DNA from: Methylobacter sp.
GTDB lineage: Bacteria; Pseudomonadota; Gammaproteobacteria; Methylococcales; Methylomonadaceae
Direction of reading: 5' to 3'
Assembly: GCA_030653175.1 (NCBI GenBank)
Contig: JAURZV010000103.1
Span: 1 to 33,314, forward strand
DNA: 33,314 bases
Under the pieces are notes generated by a model that saw nothing but the letters and a program-made list of their open reading frames with translations, ran no database searches and was not told the origin of the DNA. Below, piece by piece: positions 23,571 to 32,063 of the stretch (the first letter of the stretch is position 1; the number at the start of each line of letters is the position of its first letter). The position numbers and the translations under genes are program-made.

Positions 23571-24140
23571 TCACCGTTCAATACATTCGACTTTCACCGG
23601 CATATTCAATGCTTTCGCGATTTCTTCCAACACCGTTGTCGCGGAGACTTTGTTGACGTGGGTGGTTATAAACCAGCCATCACAACGTCTTTGCGCTTGG
23701 TAGTCACCATTGGTCGGTGTTCTGGCGATCAGCGGAATCGAGGTGACGGTCTTATTCAGCTTCGCCACCCGCTCCAGGCCGAAGGCTTTCAATGTCTCGA
23801 CAAAGGTTTCGGCGATGGTGGGTTGTTCGATGACTTTACCGGCCACAGTTACCCTTAAACGCCCGCCTTGTCTTCGGGTGCGATGCTTATCCTTTTTGTG
23901 AAAACCCGTTTTCACCGCCGTCCGCGCAGTATATTTTGCATCAAAATCACTCACGGCGGCTTTGATGCTCGATTCTAACGCTTGTAGCTTGCGGCCGGAA
24001 TCAGTGATGTCTGCCACCTGCGAAAAATCTCCTATCATACAGGCATCAGCGCCTGCCGTTTTTAGATCGTCCGTGGCGCTATGCAGCGCAGCAAACAATT
24101 CGGTAAATTTTGTTGTAACGGCTTCCGGTAATCTTTTCAT
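23571..24140 (-). CDS. Unrecognised protein upstream of the Sel1 kinase
   Basis: 189 residues from the ATG at 24140 (MKRLPEAVTTKFTELFAALH), for which GGAG lies 9 bases upstream. An ATG at 24158 in the same frame has no ribosome site. The N-terminal half is helical (about 1-75), followed by a strongly basic linker (FHKKDKHRTRRQGGRLRV) and a mixed C-terminal half with KAFGLERVAKLNKTVTSIPL and CDGWFITTHVNK, ending in a possible small alpha/beta fold. I know no family for it. It is on the same strand as the kinase and receiver genes, 22 to 126 bp ahead depending on the kinase start, so it may be the first gene of that operon. Confidence 0.6.
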   Translation of the reverse strand: MKRLPEAVTTKFTELFAALHSATDDLKTAGADACMIGDFSQVADITDSGRKLQALESSIKAAVSDFDAKYTARTAVKTGFHKKDKHRTRRQGGRLRVTVAGKVIEQPTIAETFVETLKAFGLERVAKLNKTVTSIPLIARTPTNGDYQAQRRCDGWFITTHVNKVSATTVLEEIAKALNMPVKVECIER

Positions 24141-24158
24141 GTCTGCATTCTCCATCAT

Positions 24159-24670
24159 TTTTGTTTGATTCGTTTGGTTAAGTGTCCTGTAGAAATTACT
24201 GTGCCAGCGTGATTTCCACTTTATAGATATTTCAAAACCCGATCTTTTTCCTGGCGGGATTTACTCCCAATATTTACCTGACTCATTAACCTGTTATTTT
24301 CAAATATAAAATAGGAATTAAATTACCTGTTATTGAAGCTGATTTTGTTTTTCCATGAATTCGCTTTCACAACATGGTGTGTAGTATCGGATAAAACTAT
24401 GCTGATGTAATGGGAGAGCTGTGGGAGGTTTTTTGATTCTATCAAGAAACCATTCCCCTTCGCGCTGAGCCCTTCGGCTACGCTCAGTACTAAAGGCCTT
24501 GTCGAAGGGCTCAGCACAAACGGATAGGGTGTTGGTGGAGGCGTTGTAAGTCCGTCCACAAATGGCGAATCTCGCCATGACTTGCCGGTCTTTCGCTCGC
24601 GAATGGATGCCAAATTGACCAAAAAGATTTATGCTAGGATGACAATATTGATTAGAGAGGAGTCATGACC
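24159..24670. other. Intergenic region with REP-like hairpin and a possible integrase relic
   Basis: No gene is supported here. A hairpin repeat lies at 24464-24515. On the minus strand at about 24557-24616 the frame reads LASIRERKTGKSWRDSPF, which faintly resembles the N-terminal arm of tyrosine integrases (MASIRER...SWR) but continues into non-homologous sequence. Confidence 0.4.
24464..24515. repeat. REP-like inverted repeat
   Basis: GCTGAGCCCTTCG at 24464-24476 pairs perfectly with CGAAGGGCTCAGC at 24503-24515. This ttcgacaagctcag-type repeat is common in many genomes, and a half copy occurs near 25334-25356. Confidence 0.75.
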
Positions 24671-24892
24671 ATGAATTTTGAAACCAGAATCACCCATAAC
24701 CCACTTCAATGCGGCGGCAAACCTTGTGTTCGCGGCATGAGAATCCGCGTCAGCGATATTTTGCAAATGTTGGGCGAAGGCGTAAGCAGCGAAGAGATTT
24801 TGCAAGATTTTCCTGATTTGGAGCCGCAAGACATTCAGGCTTGCCTGTTGTACGCCGCTCGCCGGGCGAATTTGGAACGCTTGGCAGCATGA
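24671..24892 (+). CDS. DUF433-family antitoxin
   Basis: 73 residues from the ATG at 24671, chosen over the ATG at 24665 because GAGAGGAG at 24655-24662 is 8 bp from the former and only 2 bp from the latter. The sequence MNFETRITHNPLQCGGKPCV, then RGMRIRVSDILQMLGEG and EEILQDFPDLEPQDIQACLLYAA, is textbook DUF433: a helix-turn-helix antitoxin whose G-KPC-RG-R segment is highly conserved. Its stop codon overlaps the next gene's start (ATGA). It should repress the operon and bind the PIN-like toxin. Confidence 0.92.
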   Translation: MNFETRITHNPLQCGGKPCVRGMRIRVSDILQMLGEGVSSEEILQDFPDLEPQDIQACLLYAARRANLERLAA

Positions 24893-25245
24893 TTTACTGG
24901 ATTGATGCGCAACTACCGCCGCAATTGGCAGACTGGCTTCGCCAGACTTTTAACGTGGAAGCCTATGCCTTGCGTGACCTGCAATTACGCGACGCCGAAG
25001 ATGAACAAATTTTTCAAAAGGCGCGTCAGCAAGGCATCGTCATTATCAGCAAGGACAGCGATTTCGTCGAGATGGTGTTGCGCTTGGGCACGCCTCCGCA
25101 ACTACTTTGGGTCACTTGCGGCAACGTAACGAATCGCCGCTTGCAAAACATTTTGATTCAAGTATTTCCTCGCGCTCAGGAATTGCTGTCCAAAGGCGAA
25201 GCCGTTGTAGAAATAACCGACCTTGAAACTACGAAAACCTCATGA
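24889..25245 (+). CDS. DUF5615 PIN-like toxin
   Basis: 118 residues from the ATG at 24889, which overlaps the antitoxin stop by 4 bp. MIYWIDAQLPPQLADWL with Asp6, LRDLQLRDAEDEQIF, and IVIISKDSDFVEMV with the paired Asp residues form the PIN-like active site of the DUF5615/Mut7-C-like family that pairs with DUF433 antitoxins. A putative ribonuclease, it looks intact. An upstream in-frame ATG at 24841 would overlap the antitoxin by 52 bp and is not needed. Confidence 0.9.
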   Translation: MIYWIDAQLPPQLADWLRQTFNVEAYALRDLQLRDAEDEQIFQKARQQGIVIISKDSDFVEMVLRLGTPPQLLWVTCGNVTNRRLQNILIQVFPRAQELLSKGEAVVEITDLETTKTS

Positions 25246-25325
25246 TATTGATAAATAGAACACTGGCCTGCATCAACTTATCGTGGGACATCTTACGAAT
25301 AAGGCGATCCGACATTTCCAATGTT

Positions 25326-25380
25326 GTTGACTTAATGCGTTCGACAAGCTCAGGGCGAACGGGCGGGGGCTTAAGTCAAC
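25326..25380. repeat. Inverted repeat upstream of acnA
   Basis: GTTGACTTAA at 25326-25335 and TTAAGTCAAC at 25371-25380 enclose a ttcgacaagctcagg-type half repeat, as if a small repeat had inserted into or carries these ends. The rest of the 25246-25532 gap holds only the acnA leader. Confidence 0.5.
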
Positions 25381-25532
25381 AGTATTGACCGACATTCCAC
25401 ATGCATTGTTAAACCAAAATTAAGCTCTCAATCACCTCAAGATAGAATCAAAATCCTTGACGCAGCTACAGATACGGGTAAAAGCTGTTTAATTTGATAA
25501 CATTTGTCGAGCCCATCAGGGAGGTTTCTATC

Positions 25533-28229
25533 ATGATTAACCACGATCCATTTGGTGCGCATCAACAACTGAAAACCGACAGCGTCGGCTCGGTCTCGTA
25601 TTATTCCCTGTCCCGTCTTGAGACTGCCGGCGCTGCCAATGTCTCACGGCTGCCGCACACGATAAAAATCCTGCTTGAGTCCTTATTGCGCAACTGCGAC
25701 AACGACGTGATTACTCAGGATCATGTCTTGAGCGTCGCCAACTGGCAGCCGCGAGGCACCCGATATGAAATCCCGTTCAAACCGGCCCGGGTGATATTGC
25801 AGGATTTTACCGGCGTTCCGGCTCTCGTCGATCTGGCCGCCATGCGGGATGCGATGAAGCAGCTGGGCGGCGATCCGAAAAAAATCAATCCTTTTATTCC
25901 CTGCGATTTGGTGATCGATCACTCGGTGCAGGTGGATTATTTCGGCAAGGCTAATGCCTTGTTACTCAATGAAACGGTAGAGTTTCAAAGAAACGCAGAA
26001 CGGTATGAGTTCCTTAAGTGGGGGCAGTCGGCGTTCCAAAATCTCCGTGTGGTTCCCCCGTCTACCGGCATCGTTCATCAGGTCAATCTCGAATACCTTG
26101 CGCAAGTTGTCTTCCGTAACAAGGATAAAAACGTCTGCTATCCCGACAGTTGCGTCGGCACCGATTCGCATACGCCTATGATTAACGGTCTGGGCGTGCT
26201 GGGCTGGGGTGTCGGCGGCATTGAGGCTGAAGCGGTGATGCTGGATCAACCCATTTATATGCTGGTTCCCGATGTGGTCGGTATTAAATTGACCGGAATG
26301 CTGCCTCCGGGCGTGACGGCTACCGATCTGGTGCTACGCATTACGGAACTTTGCCGAAACTTTGGTGTGGTCGGAAAGTTCATTGAGTTTTACGGTTCCG
26401 GGCTGACCAACTTGAGTATCCCGGATCGGGCCACGCTCAGTAATATGGCGCCTGAGCAAGGTTCGACGGTGAGTTTCTTTCCTATTGACAACGAGACGCT
26501 CAGCTATATGCGTTTTACCGGGCGCAATGCGGATTTGATCGATTTGACCGAACGTTATGCCAAAGAACAGGGGCTGTTTCGTACCGACAATACGCCCGAC
26601 CCCGAATTTACCCAGATTATGGAAGTCGATCTCGGCACCATTGAACCCTCGCTTGCAGGCCCGAAGCGCCCGCAAGACCGCATCTCCCTCAGTCAGGTTG
26701 GGCCGACATACCGGCAAATGCTGACCGCACCGGCAGGTATCAAGGGCATGGGGCTATTCGAGCATGATCTGGAACGCAGCGGCATCGTATCGAGGAATAA
26801 TGCAGATGAGAAAATCACTCATGGCGCAGTCGTCATCGCAGCGATTACTTCCTGTACCAACACCAGCAACCCATCGGTCATGCTGGCAGCAGGCCTGGTT
26901 GCCAAAAAAGCGGTGGAGCGGGGTTTGAAAGTTAAAAACTATGTCAAAACCTCGCTGGCCCCCGGTTCGTTAGTGGTAACGGAGTATCTAAAAAAGTCGG
27001 GGCTGCTTGGCTTTCTGGAACAGCTTGGCTTCTATCTGGTGGGCTACGGCTGCACTACCTGCATCGGCAACTCCGGTCCGCTGGACGAATCCGTTGAAAA
27101 AGCGATACTGGAAAATGATCTGGTCGTCTCGGCGGTGTTGTCCGGAAACAGGAATTTCGAAGGCCGCGTGCATCCGCTGACCAAGACCAACTATCTGGCC
27201 TCCCCGCCGCTGGTCGTTGCCTATGCGCTGGCTGGGTCGACGGCGCTGGATATTACCCGCGAACCTCTTGGCGAAGATAAGGATGGCAAGCCGATTTACC
27301 TGAAAGACATCTGGCCTGCGCCCTGGGAAGTGGCTGAAGTCATCAGGCAGTTTGTAACGCCGGAGATGTTCCGGGAGCGTTATGCGGATGTTTTTACCGG
27401 CACCAAAGCATGGCAGAGGGTTGAGGTCAGCGGCACCGAATTGTATGCGTGGGACGAGAATTCGACCTATATCAGAAAACCGCCGTTCTTCGAAGGGCTG
27501 ACTACAGACCGCCAACAGATACAACCGCTTACCGGCATGCAGGTGTTGGCCCTGTTCGGGGACTCCGTCACCACCGACCACATTTCACCGGCCGGTCAAA
27601 TCGCCCCACACTCTCCGGCGGCGTTATACCTTTTAGAGAAAGGCATAGAACAAAAAGATTGGAACAGTTACGGTTCGCGCCGGGGTAACGATCAGGTGAT
27701 GAGCCGGGGCACCTTCGCCAATATTCGCATTCATAACCTGCTGGTTCCGGGCGCTGAAGGCAATGTTACGATCCATCACCCCACCGGCGAACGGATGACA
27801 TTTTTTGATGCCGCGATGAAGTATAAAGATGCGGACATACCGCTGTGCATCTTTGCCGGCAAGGAATACGGCTCCGGCTCGTCCAGGGATTGGGCTGCGA
27901 AAGGCCCCTTTATGCAGGGTGTAAAAGCGGTCATCGCAGAGAGTTACGAAAGAATTCACCGCAGTAACCTGATCGGCATGGGTATTTTGCCGCTGCAATT
28001 TATCAACGGTGAATCGGCTAAAAGCCTGAAATTAACCGGGACGGAAACTTTTGCTATCGATATTTCCGATACATCGGTACCGCAACAGGAAGTTAACGTT
28101 TCAGCATCCGCGCCTGATGGATCCGTCACGACCTTTAAGGCCGTAAGCCGCATCGATACGCCGATTGAAATTCAATATTATCGGGATGGCGGTATTCTGC
28201 GCACGGTGTTGAAAAAATTGGTTGCTTAA
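25533..28229 (+). CDS. acnA: Aconitate hydratase A
   Basis: 898 residues from the ATG at 25533, preceded by GGGAGG; the ORF's earlier ATG at 25494 has no ribosome site. It interconverts citrate and isocitrate in the TCA cycle. The [4Fe-4S] ligands are Cys441 ([10 protein letters not shown]), Cys507 and Cys510 ([12 protein letters not shown]). Other signatures are the [20 protein letters not shown] segment, [28 protein letters not shown], and the C-terminal swivel domain with [15 protein letters not shown]. Length and order of domains are those of bacterial AcnA/IRP1-type aconitases, not AcnB. It stands alone, without the prpC/prpB neighbours of AcnD. Confidence 0.96.
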   Translation: MINHDPFGAHQQLKTDSVGSVSYYSLSRLETAGAANVSRLPHTIKILLESLLRNCDNDVITQDHVLSVANWQPRGTRYEIPFKPARVILQDFTGVPALVDLAAMRDAMKQLGGDPKKINPFIPCDLVIDHSVQVDYFGKANALLLNETVEFQRNAERYEFLKWGQSAFQNLRVVPPSTGIVHQVNLEYLAQVVFRNKDKNVCYPDSCVGTDSHTPMINGLGVLGWGVGGIEAEAVMLDQPIYMLVPDVVGIKLTGMLPPGVTATDLVLRITELCRNFGVVGKFIEFYGSGLTNLSIPDRATLSNMAPEQGSTVSFFPIDNETLSYMRFTGRNADLIDLTERYAKEQGLFRTDNTPDPEFTQIMEVDLGTIEPSLAGPKRPQDRISLSQVGPTYRQMLTAPAGIKGMGLFEHDLERSGIVSRNNADEKITHGAVVIAAITSCTNTSNPSVMLAAGLVAKKAVERGLKVKNYVKTSLAPGSLVVTEYLKKSGLLGFLEQLGFYLVGYGCTTCIGNSGPLDESVEKAILENDLVVSAVLSGNRNFEGRVHPLTKTNYLASPPLVVAYALAGSTALDITREPLGEDKDGKPIYLKDIWPAPWEVAEVIRQFVTPEMFRERYADVFTGTKAWQRVEVSGTELYAWDENSTYIRKPPFFEGLTTDRQQIQPLTGMQVLALFGDSVTTDHISPAGQIAPHSPAALYLLEKGIEQKDWNSYGSRRGNDQVMSRGTFANIRIHNLLVPGAEGNVTIHHPTGERMTFFDAAMKYKDADIPLCIFAGKEYGSGSSRDWAAKGPFMQGVKAVIAESYERIHRSNLIGMGILPLQFINGESAKSLKLTGTETFAIDISDTSVPQQEVNVSASAPDGSVTTFKAVSRIDTPIEIQYYRDGGILRTVLKKLVA

Positions 28230-28268
28230 AGTGATTCCCGAGAAAGAACTTCCCATCAAAAATCTAAT

Positions 28269-28350
28269 CCGTAGTTCCATAGGATGGGCTGAGGTACGAA
28301 GCCCATCTTTCGCGATTGATGGGCTGCACGGTGTTTAGCACATCCTACGG
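28269..28350. repeat. Palindromic repeat after acnA
   Basis: The outer arms CCGTAG and CTACGG enclose TAGGATG/CATCCTA and an inner hairpin, GATGGGCT/AGCCCATC (28283-28290/28300-28307). This aggatgggctgaggtacgaa type of palindrome is dispersed in many proteobacterial genomes and may help end transcription of acnA and the convergent gene. Confidence 0.65.
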
Positions 28351-28355
28351 CCCTA

Positions 28356-28727
28356 TTATAACCGTCCGCTACGCCTTAGCCTTCGGTTAACCTGCCAGTG
28401 ATAGATTCCAGCGAGCAACGGACGAATCAGCGGCAACCCGATCAACCAAGCTATCGGCTTCAACAAAGGCACTTTGCTCATCAGCAGGATATACGCATCC
28501 ATTTCGGACAGAATCCGCTGATTTTCATCCTGAACATGCAGTTCGGTTAGCGCCTTGTGCGGGTCGATGCCGATTTTACGCAGTTGCTCTTCCCGGCCGG
28601 TGATGTCGATCCAGCAGACATTTTCGCCCGCTTTACCGGCGATTTTTTCATAGGTCGACCTGTCTTTGACGCATTTGGGACAGGCTCCATCATAATAAAC
28701 GTTAATTTTTGCTTTGTCCTGATTCAT
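28356..28727 (-). CDS. DCC-family (DUF393) thiol-disulfide oxidoreductase-like protein
   Basis: 123 residues. INVYYDGACPKCVKDRSTYE carries the thioredoxin-like C-x-x-C (CPKC) of the DCC family, followed by DITGREEQLRKIGIDPHKAL, which resembles the DAT...L-x-x-G-I...A segment, then LHVQDENQRILSEMDAYILL, and a C-terminal hydrophobic helix (LLKPIAWLIGLPLIRPLLAG) that may touch the membrane. The redox partner is unknown. GGAGG 8 bp before the ATG supports the start. It is divergent from arginase, with start codons only about 30 bp apart, so their promoters must overlap the other gene's 5' end. Confidence 0.85.
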   Translation of the reverse strand: MNQDKAKINVYYDGACPKCVKDRSTYEKIAGKAGENVCWIDITGREEQLRKIGIDPHKALTELHVQDENQRILSEMDAYILLMSKVPLLKPIAWLIGLPLIRPLLAGIYHWQVNRRLRRSGRL

Positions 28728-28756
28728 ATTTATTACCTCCGATTGGCGAGGGTGAT

Positions 28757-29623
28757 GTGGCTATATTACAAACTTTAGGCGTAGCATCGTGTTTAGGCGG
28801 GCCGATGCGTTCATGCGGCTATGCGGCAGAAATGCTGCACGATGAGTTTGCCAGGCAGCAACCTGAACAAAAATGCCTGCAACTCCAGTGGCATATGGTT
28901 TATCCTGAAAATCACGAATCAAAGGAGGAAAAATTATCCCGGCTTAATCGATCGATAAGTCGCTTTACTCAATACTGGACAGAACAAAACCAGGCTTTTC
29001 TGGTCATTGGCGGTGACCATTCCTGTGCATTGGGAACCTGGGGCGGCGTACTAAATGGATTGCAGCAGCCCGATAAATTCGGCCTGATCTGGCTGGATGC
29101 ACACATGGATGCGCATACTTTTGCTACGTCGCCATCCGGTAATATTCATGGTATGCCGCTGGCTGCTTTGCTTGGAAGAGCGGACAAAAAACTGGCGACG
29201 GTGTATCCCGGTTCCGATTTCCTCAAACCGGAAAACCTCATTCTAATAGGCGTCCGAAGCTACGAAAATGAAGAATACGATCTGTTAAAGCAAGCATCGG
29301 TAGAAATTGTTTTTGCCAGACAGATTGATGGGCTGGCTCAAGTTTTAATTAAAGCCATCGATAAACTCAGCCTGTCTTGCGAGGTTATCGGCATCAGTAT
29401 TGATTTGGATTTTATCGATCCTGGCGATGCTCCCGGCGTAGAAACGCCTGCTCAAGGCGGTATCAAAGCCGGAGAACTGCTCGAAGCACTTTCGTTGATT
29501 AATCGGCACCCGAAAATTTGCGGCCTGGAAATCAGCGAGTTTAATCCTGAAAAAGACTCTGAAAATAAAACCTTACACCTGATGAAAGACATTATTGAAG
29601 CGTTCTATGGCGAGACGTTATAG
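28757..29623 (+). CDS. rocF: Arginase
   Basis: 288 residues from the GTG at 28757, which has GAGGG just ahead of it; a TTG at 28709 would overlap the divergent gene. Predicted reaction: arginine to ornithine and urea. The binuclear manganese ligands are visible in GGDHS (about 85-89), DAHMDAH (about 114-120) and SIDLDFIDP. The C-terminal GLEISEFNPEKD matches the family's E-x-NP motif. Agmatinases and formiminoglutamases share these motifs; the SIDLDFIDP-x-DAPGVETPAQGG segment and length favour arginase. An ornithine cyclodeaminase gene about 1.7 kb away could use its product. The 3' end overlaps the convergent pterin dehydratase gene by 6 bp. Confidence 0.85.
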   Translation: MAILQTLGVASCLGGPMRSCGYAAEMLHDEFARQQPEQKCLQLQWHMVYPENHESKEEKLSRLNRSISRFTQYWTEQNQAFLVIGGDHSCALGTWGGVLNGLQQPDKFGLIWLDAHMDAHTFATSPSGNIHGMPLAALLGRADKKLATVYPGSDFLKPENLILIGVRSYENEEYDLLKQASVEIVFARQIDGLAQVLIKAIDKLSLSCEVIGISIDLDFIDPGDAPGVETPAQGGIKAGELLEALSLINRHPKICGLEISEFNPEKDSENKTLHLMKDIIEAFYGETL

Positions 29624-29953
29624 CAAAGCGTCGGTCTTGGCCGCCATAATAAAATCATTAACGTGCAATCCTTTTATCTTGTGAGACCACCAGGTTACAG
29701 TCACCCTGCCCCACTCCGTTAAAATGGCCGGATGATGGTTTTCTTGCTCGCAGAGTGCGCCGATTTTATTGGTAAACGACAAGGCATCTTCAAAGTTATC
29801 GAACTTGAAGGTTTTTTGTAAGCGCTTGATGCCGTCTATCTCAACAAGTTCCCAGCCCTGTAATTGCGGCATAAATGCGTCAATTTCCGCCTGAGTGGCC
29901 AATGGTGCGCCAATTCTGCATACTTCGCATGTTTTACGGGTCAGGTTGGTCAT
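29618..29953 (-). CDS. phhB: Pterin-4a-carbinolamine dehydratase
   Basis: 111 residues from the ATG at 29953, with GGAG 7 bp upstream; an in-frame start at 29995 is less likely. CEVCRIGAPLATQAEIDAFM then WELVEIDGIKRLQKTFKF, and the catalytic segment ENHHPAILTEWGRVTVTWWSHK with the paired His residues, then GLHVNDFIMAAKTD, match PCD/DCoH. It dehydrates 4a-hydroxytetrahydropterins. No phenylalanine hydroxylase gene is in the window. In methylotrophs a PCD gene can accompany tetrahydromethanopterin biosynthesis, which may be relevant given the nearby RibD-like reductase. Its end overlaps arginase by 6 bp, tail to tail. Confidence 0.92.
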   Translation of the reverse strand: MTNLTRKTCEVCRIGAPLATQAEIDAFMPQLQGWELVEIDGIKRLQKTFKFDNFEDALSFTNKIGALCEQENHHPAILTEWGRVTVTWWSHKIKGLHVNDFIMAAKTDALL

Positions 29954-30305
29954 AGAGACGCTCCATTTGGATTCTGTGTAAAGCAATAGGTTCATACCGA
30001 GAATACTGCTTTTTGAATATTCATAGATTAGAGAAATTGATGTCTTGAATCAATAGGTAGTGTCACCAATCGGACGGAGTTTACTGCGACTTGCCGGATT
30101 TTTATGCACTGAATAGCAACAGCTCATCGCTTGAACAGGGGAATTCAAAACACAATATAGCTATCCGGATAAGTTTTGTCCTGCATACGTAGGGCGTGCT
30201 GTGCGCGCCTTAGCTTCCAAGGCGCGCACAGCACGCCCTACAACTAATATCCTTAGGTCTCGGGAACAGCAGCGAGAGAAAAAAACTTTTCCGAACAACT
30301 ATATT
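29954..30305. other. Intergenic region with a perfect hairpin
   Basis: About 350 bp without a gene between the phhB start and the ornithine cyclodeaminase stop. It must contain the phhB promoter. The only clear structure is the hairpin at 30189-30241. Confidence 0.5.
30189..30241. repeat. Perfect 23-bp inverted repeat
   Basis: 23 bases at 30189-30211 pair perfectly with 30219-30241 around the loop agcttcc. The core GGGCGTGCTGTGCGCGCC is related to the hairpin behind rlmA. It could act as a bidirectional terminator or as a REP-type element. Confidence 0.8.
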
Positions 30306-31316
30306 TCAAAGATTCAGTAAGCCAAATAAATTTTTAGGATCATTGAGTTCGGGTATTAAATATGACTCTGTGCCCAATTGATATTCTTTTGCCAGTTCAT
30401 AGACAACCCGAAGTATTGAATAATCTTCCAAAGCAAAACCGACCGAATCAAAAAGCGTAATCTCCTGACTATTCTGCCTTCCGGGCTTATTCTTGCAAAC
30501 CAGTTCCCATAATTCGGCATAGATAAGATCGGCTGCGCATTGCTGCACCTCCCCTTCTACCAAACTTTGCGGTTTGTATTCAACCACCAGCTTGACCTGT
30601 TTCAGGAATTCGGCGGATAGCTCGGTTTTCCCCGGACAGTCGCCGCCCATCGCATGTATATAGGTGCCCGGTGAAATGTCCTCAAATTCAAACAAGGACT
30701 GCCGTTTTTTTGCGGCGGTCGCCGTTATAACAATATCGGCATAACGCACGGCCTCGACGATACTGCCGCAAGGAATTAACCTGAACTCTTGCCCGGCCAG
30801 ATTTCGTGAGAATTTGACCATAGCCTGCGGATCGGTATCAAAAAAGCGGACTTCTTCCAGTTGAAAAAAACCGGCGAATGCCAGTACCTGAAATTCCGCC
30901 TGTGCTCCGGCGCCAATGATAGCTAATGATTTTGCATCTTCACGGGCGAGATATTTTGCGGCCAGAACGCCCGCTGCCGCTGTCCTGAATGCGGTCAACA
31001 AGGTCATCTCACTGAGCATTAGCGGGTAACCGTTATCGGCATCGCTTAAGAGTCCTATTGCCACAACGTTGAGTTTGCCTTTAAGCGGATTGCCGGGATA
31101 GCCGTTAACATATTTAAATGCATATAGCTGTTGATCTGCACAGTGCATCAATTCAATGACACCTTGAGGATAATATGTTCCGTGACGCGGCGATAAAATA
31201 AACTCGTTCCAACGCCCGAAATCTTCCTCTAAAGCGGCAATAATTCGCTTGAAGAAATTTTCCATACCAACAACCTGTATCAGTTCCCGAATGTCAGTAA
31301 CAGTAAGAATTCTCAT
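30306..31316 (-). CDS. Ornithine cyclodeaminase / mu-crystallin family protein
   Basis: 336 residues from the ATG at 31316 (MRILTVTDIRELIQ); an ATG directly before it at 31319 is equally possible. Central features are the Rossmann motif IIGAGAQAEFQ, the preceding LLTAFRTAAAGVLAAKYLA, which matches the R-T-A-A conserved in the family, DIVITATAAKK, and the AMGGDCPGKTEL substrate segment. Members convert ornithine to proline with NAD, or reduce related imines. With arginase nearby, arginine to proline is plausible. It begins about 10 bp after the rubredoxin-MBL gene, as the third gene of that operon. Confidence 0.8.
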   Translation of the reverse strand: MRILTVTDIRELIQVVGMENFFKRIIAALEEDFGRWNEFILSPRHGTYYPQGVIELMHCADQQLYAFKYVNGYPGNPLKGKLNVVAIGLLSDADNGYPLMLSEMTLLTAFRTAAAGVLAAKYLAREDAKSLAIIGAGAQAEFQVLAFAGFFQLEEVRFFDTDPQAMVKFSRNLAGQEFRLIPCGSIVEAVRYADIVITATAAKKRQSLFEFEDISPGTYIHAMGGDCPGKTELSAEFLKQVKLVVEYKPQSLVEGEVQQCAADLIYAELWELVCKNKPGRQNSQEITLFDSVGFALEDYSILRVVYELAKEYQLGTESYLIPELNDPKNLFGLLNL

Positions 31317-31329
31317 CATCGGCACTCGG

Positions 31330-32040
31330 CTAGCGGCTGAAGGATTTAATAACGCGTTCAAAATCAGGCAGCCAGTCTTTGAAGTCGCAGACATAGTTAT
31401 AACCGCAGACGGTTTTTAAAGAGCTGCTGTTGACGATGGTCAATATCCGTTCGGCTCTTTGAAAGGTTTCGGTCTTCGGACCGAATGGGTTTAAACGCAT
31501 TTTCGGGCCGGGCGGAAATGCGTAATCACAGATAAATAACACGTCCTGATAAATATAAAGCGTATAGCCCGGCGTATGACCGCCTATGTGATACGCTGCC
31601 AACCCGTCAATCACAAAGTCCTTGCTGAAGCGTTCATCGACCGGAAATTCTTTGATTAAGAGATTTTCTGCATCCAAGGCATGCAGGTAAACTTTTGCGT
31701 TCCAGAGCTCGCGGTATTGATTGGATGCGCCCATAAAGTGAGGGTGAGTAAAGAATATTTTCCGCACCGGTTCCAGTGTGCGATTAAATGCGGAAGGGCA
31801 GTCAATCCATACCGCCTCATTTTCCGTTTCAATCCGGTAGGCCGCATGTTCCAGTCCCAGTTTGGGCACCGAAACCAGTTGGGTAACGCTGTCATTGATT
31901 TGAGTGCCGGTAACGCGATAGGTTTTTTCAGCTTCTTCCCAACTGAGGAATTTATCGCGATGGGCTCCGCAAAAGGGACAGACATCCGGGGGATCGCCGA
32001 TCATGTTATAGCCGCAGGTTGTGCAGACCCATTGTTTCAT
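31330..32040 (-). CDS. Rubredoxin-like domain fused to a metallo-beta-lactamase fold
   Basis: 236 residues. The N-terminal rubredoxin-type knuckles hold iron with Cys6, Cys9 (CTTCGY), Cys21 and Cys24 (CPFCGA). A metallo-beta-lactamase fold follows, but its metal motif is incomplete. THPHFMGAS supplies His99 and His101, with Met103 and Gly104 where active enzymes have Asp and His. GGHTPGY (His155) and CDYAFP (Asp172) are kept. It may bind one metal, or serve in redox or oxygen sensing rather than hydrolysis. Similar fusions occur in cyanobacteria and methanotrophs. It lies 23 bp after the RibD-like gene and is the middle gene of a three-gene operon. Confidence 0.8.
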   Translation of the reverse strand: MKQWVCTTCGYNMIGDPPDVCPFCGAHRDKFLSWEEAEKTYRVTGTQINDSVTQLVSVPKLGLEHAAYRIETENEAVWIDCPSAFNRTLEPVRKIFFTHPHFMGASNQYRELWNAKVYLHALDAENLLIKEFPVDERFSKDFVIDGLAAYHIGGHTPGYTLYIYQDVLFICDYAFPPGPKMRLNPFGPKTETFQRAERILTIVNSSSLKTVCGYNYVCDFKDWLPDFERVIKSFSR

Positions 32041-32063
32041 GTGCTCCCCTTAAAAAATTAAGT

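Noticed and set aside
23433-23858. 141-residue plus-strand ORF over the kinase start region
   Set aside because: It is antisense to the kinase and the upstream gene, with cysteine/phenylalanine-rich composition typical of a shadow frame.
28709-28756. TTG start for arginase giving 304 residues
   Set aside because: It lies inside the divergent DCC gene and the family core begins after 28757.
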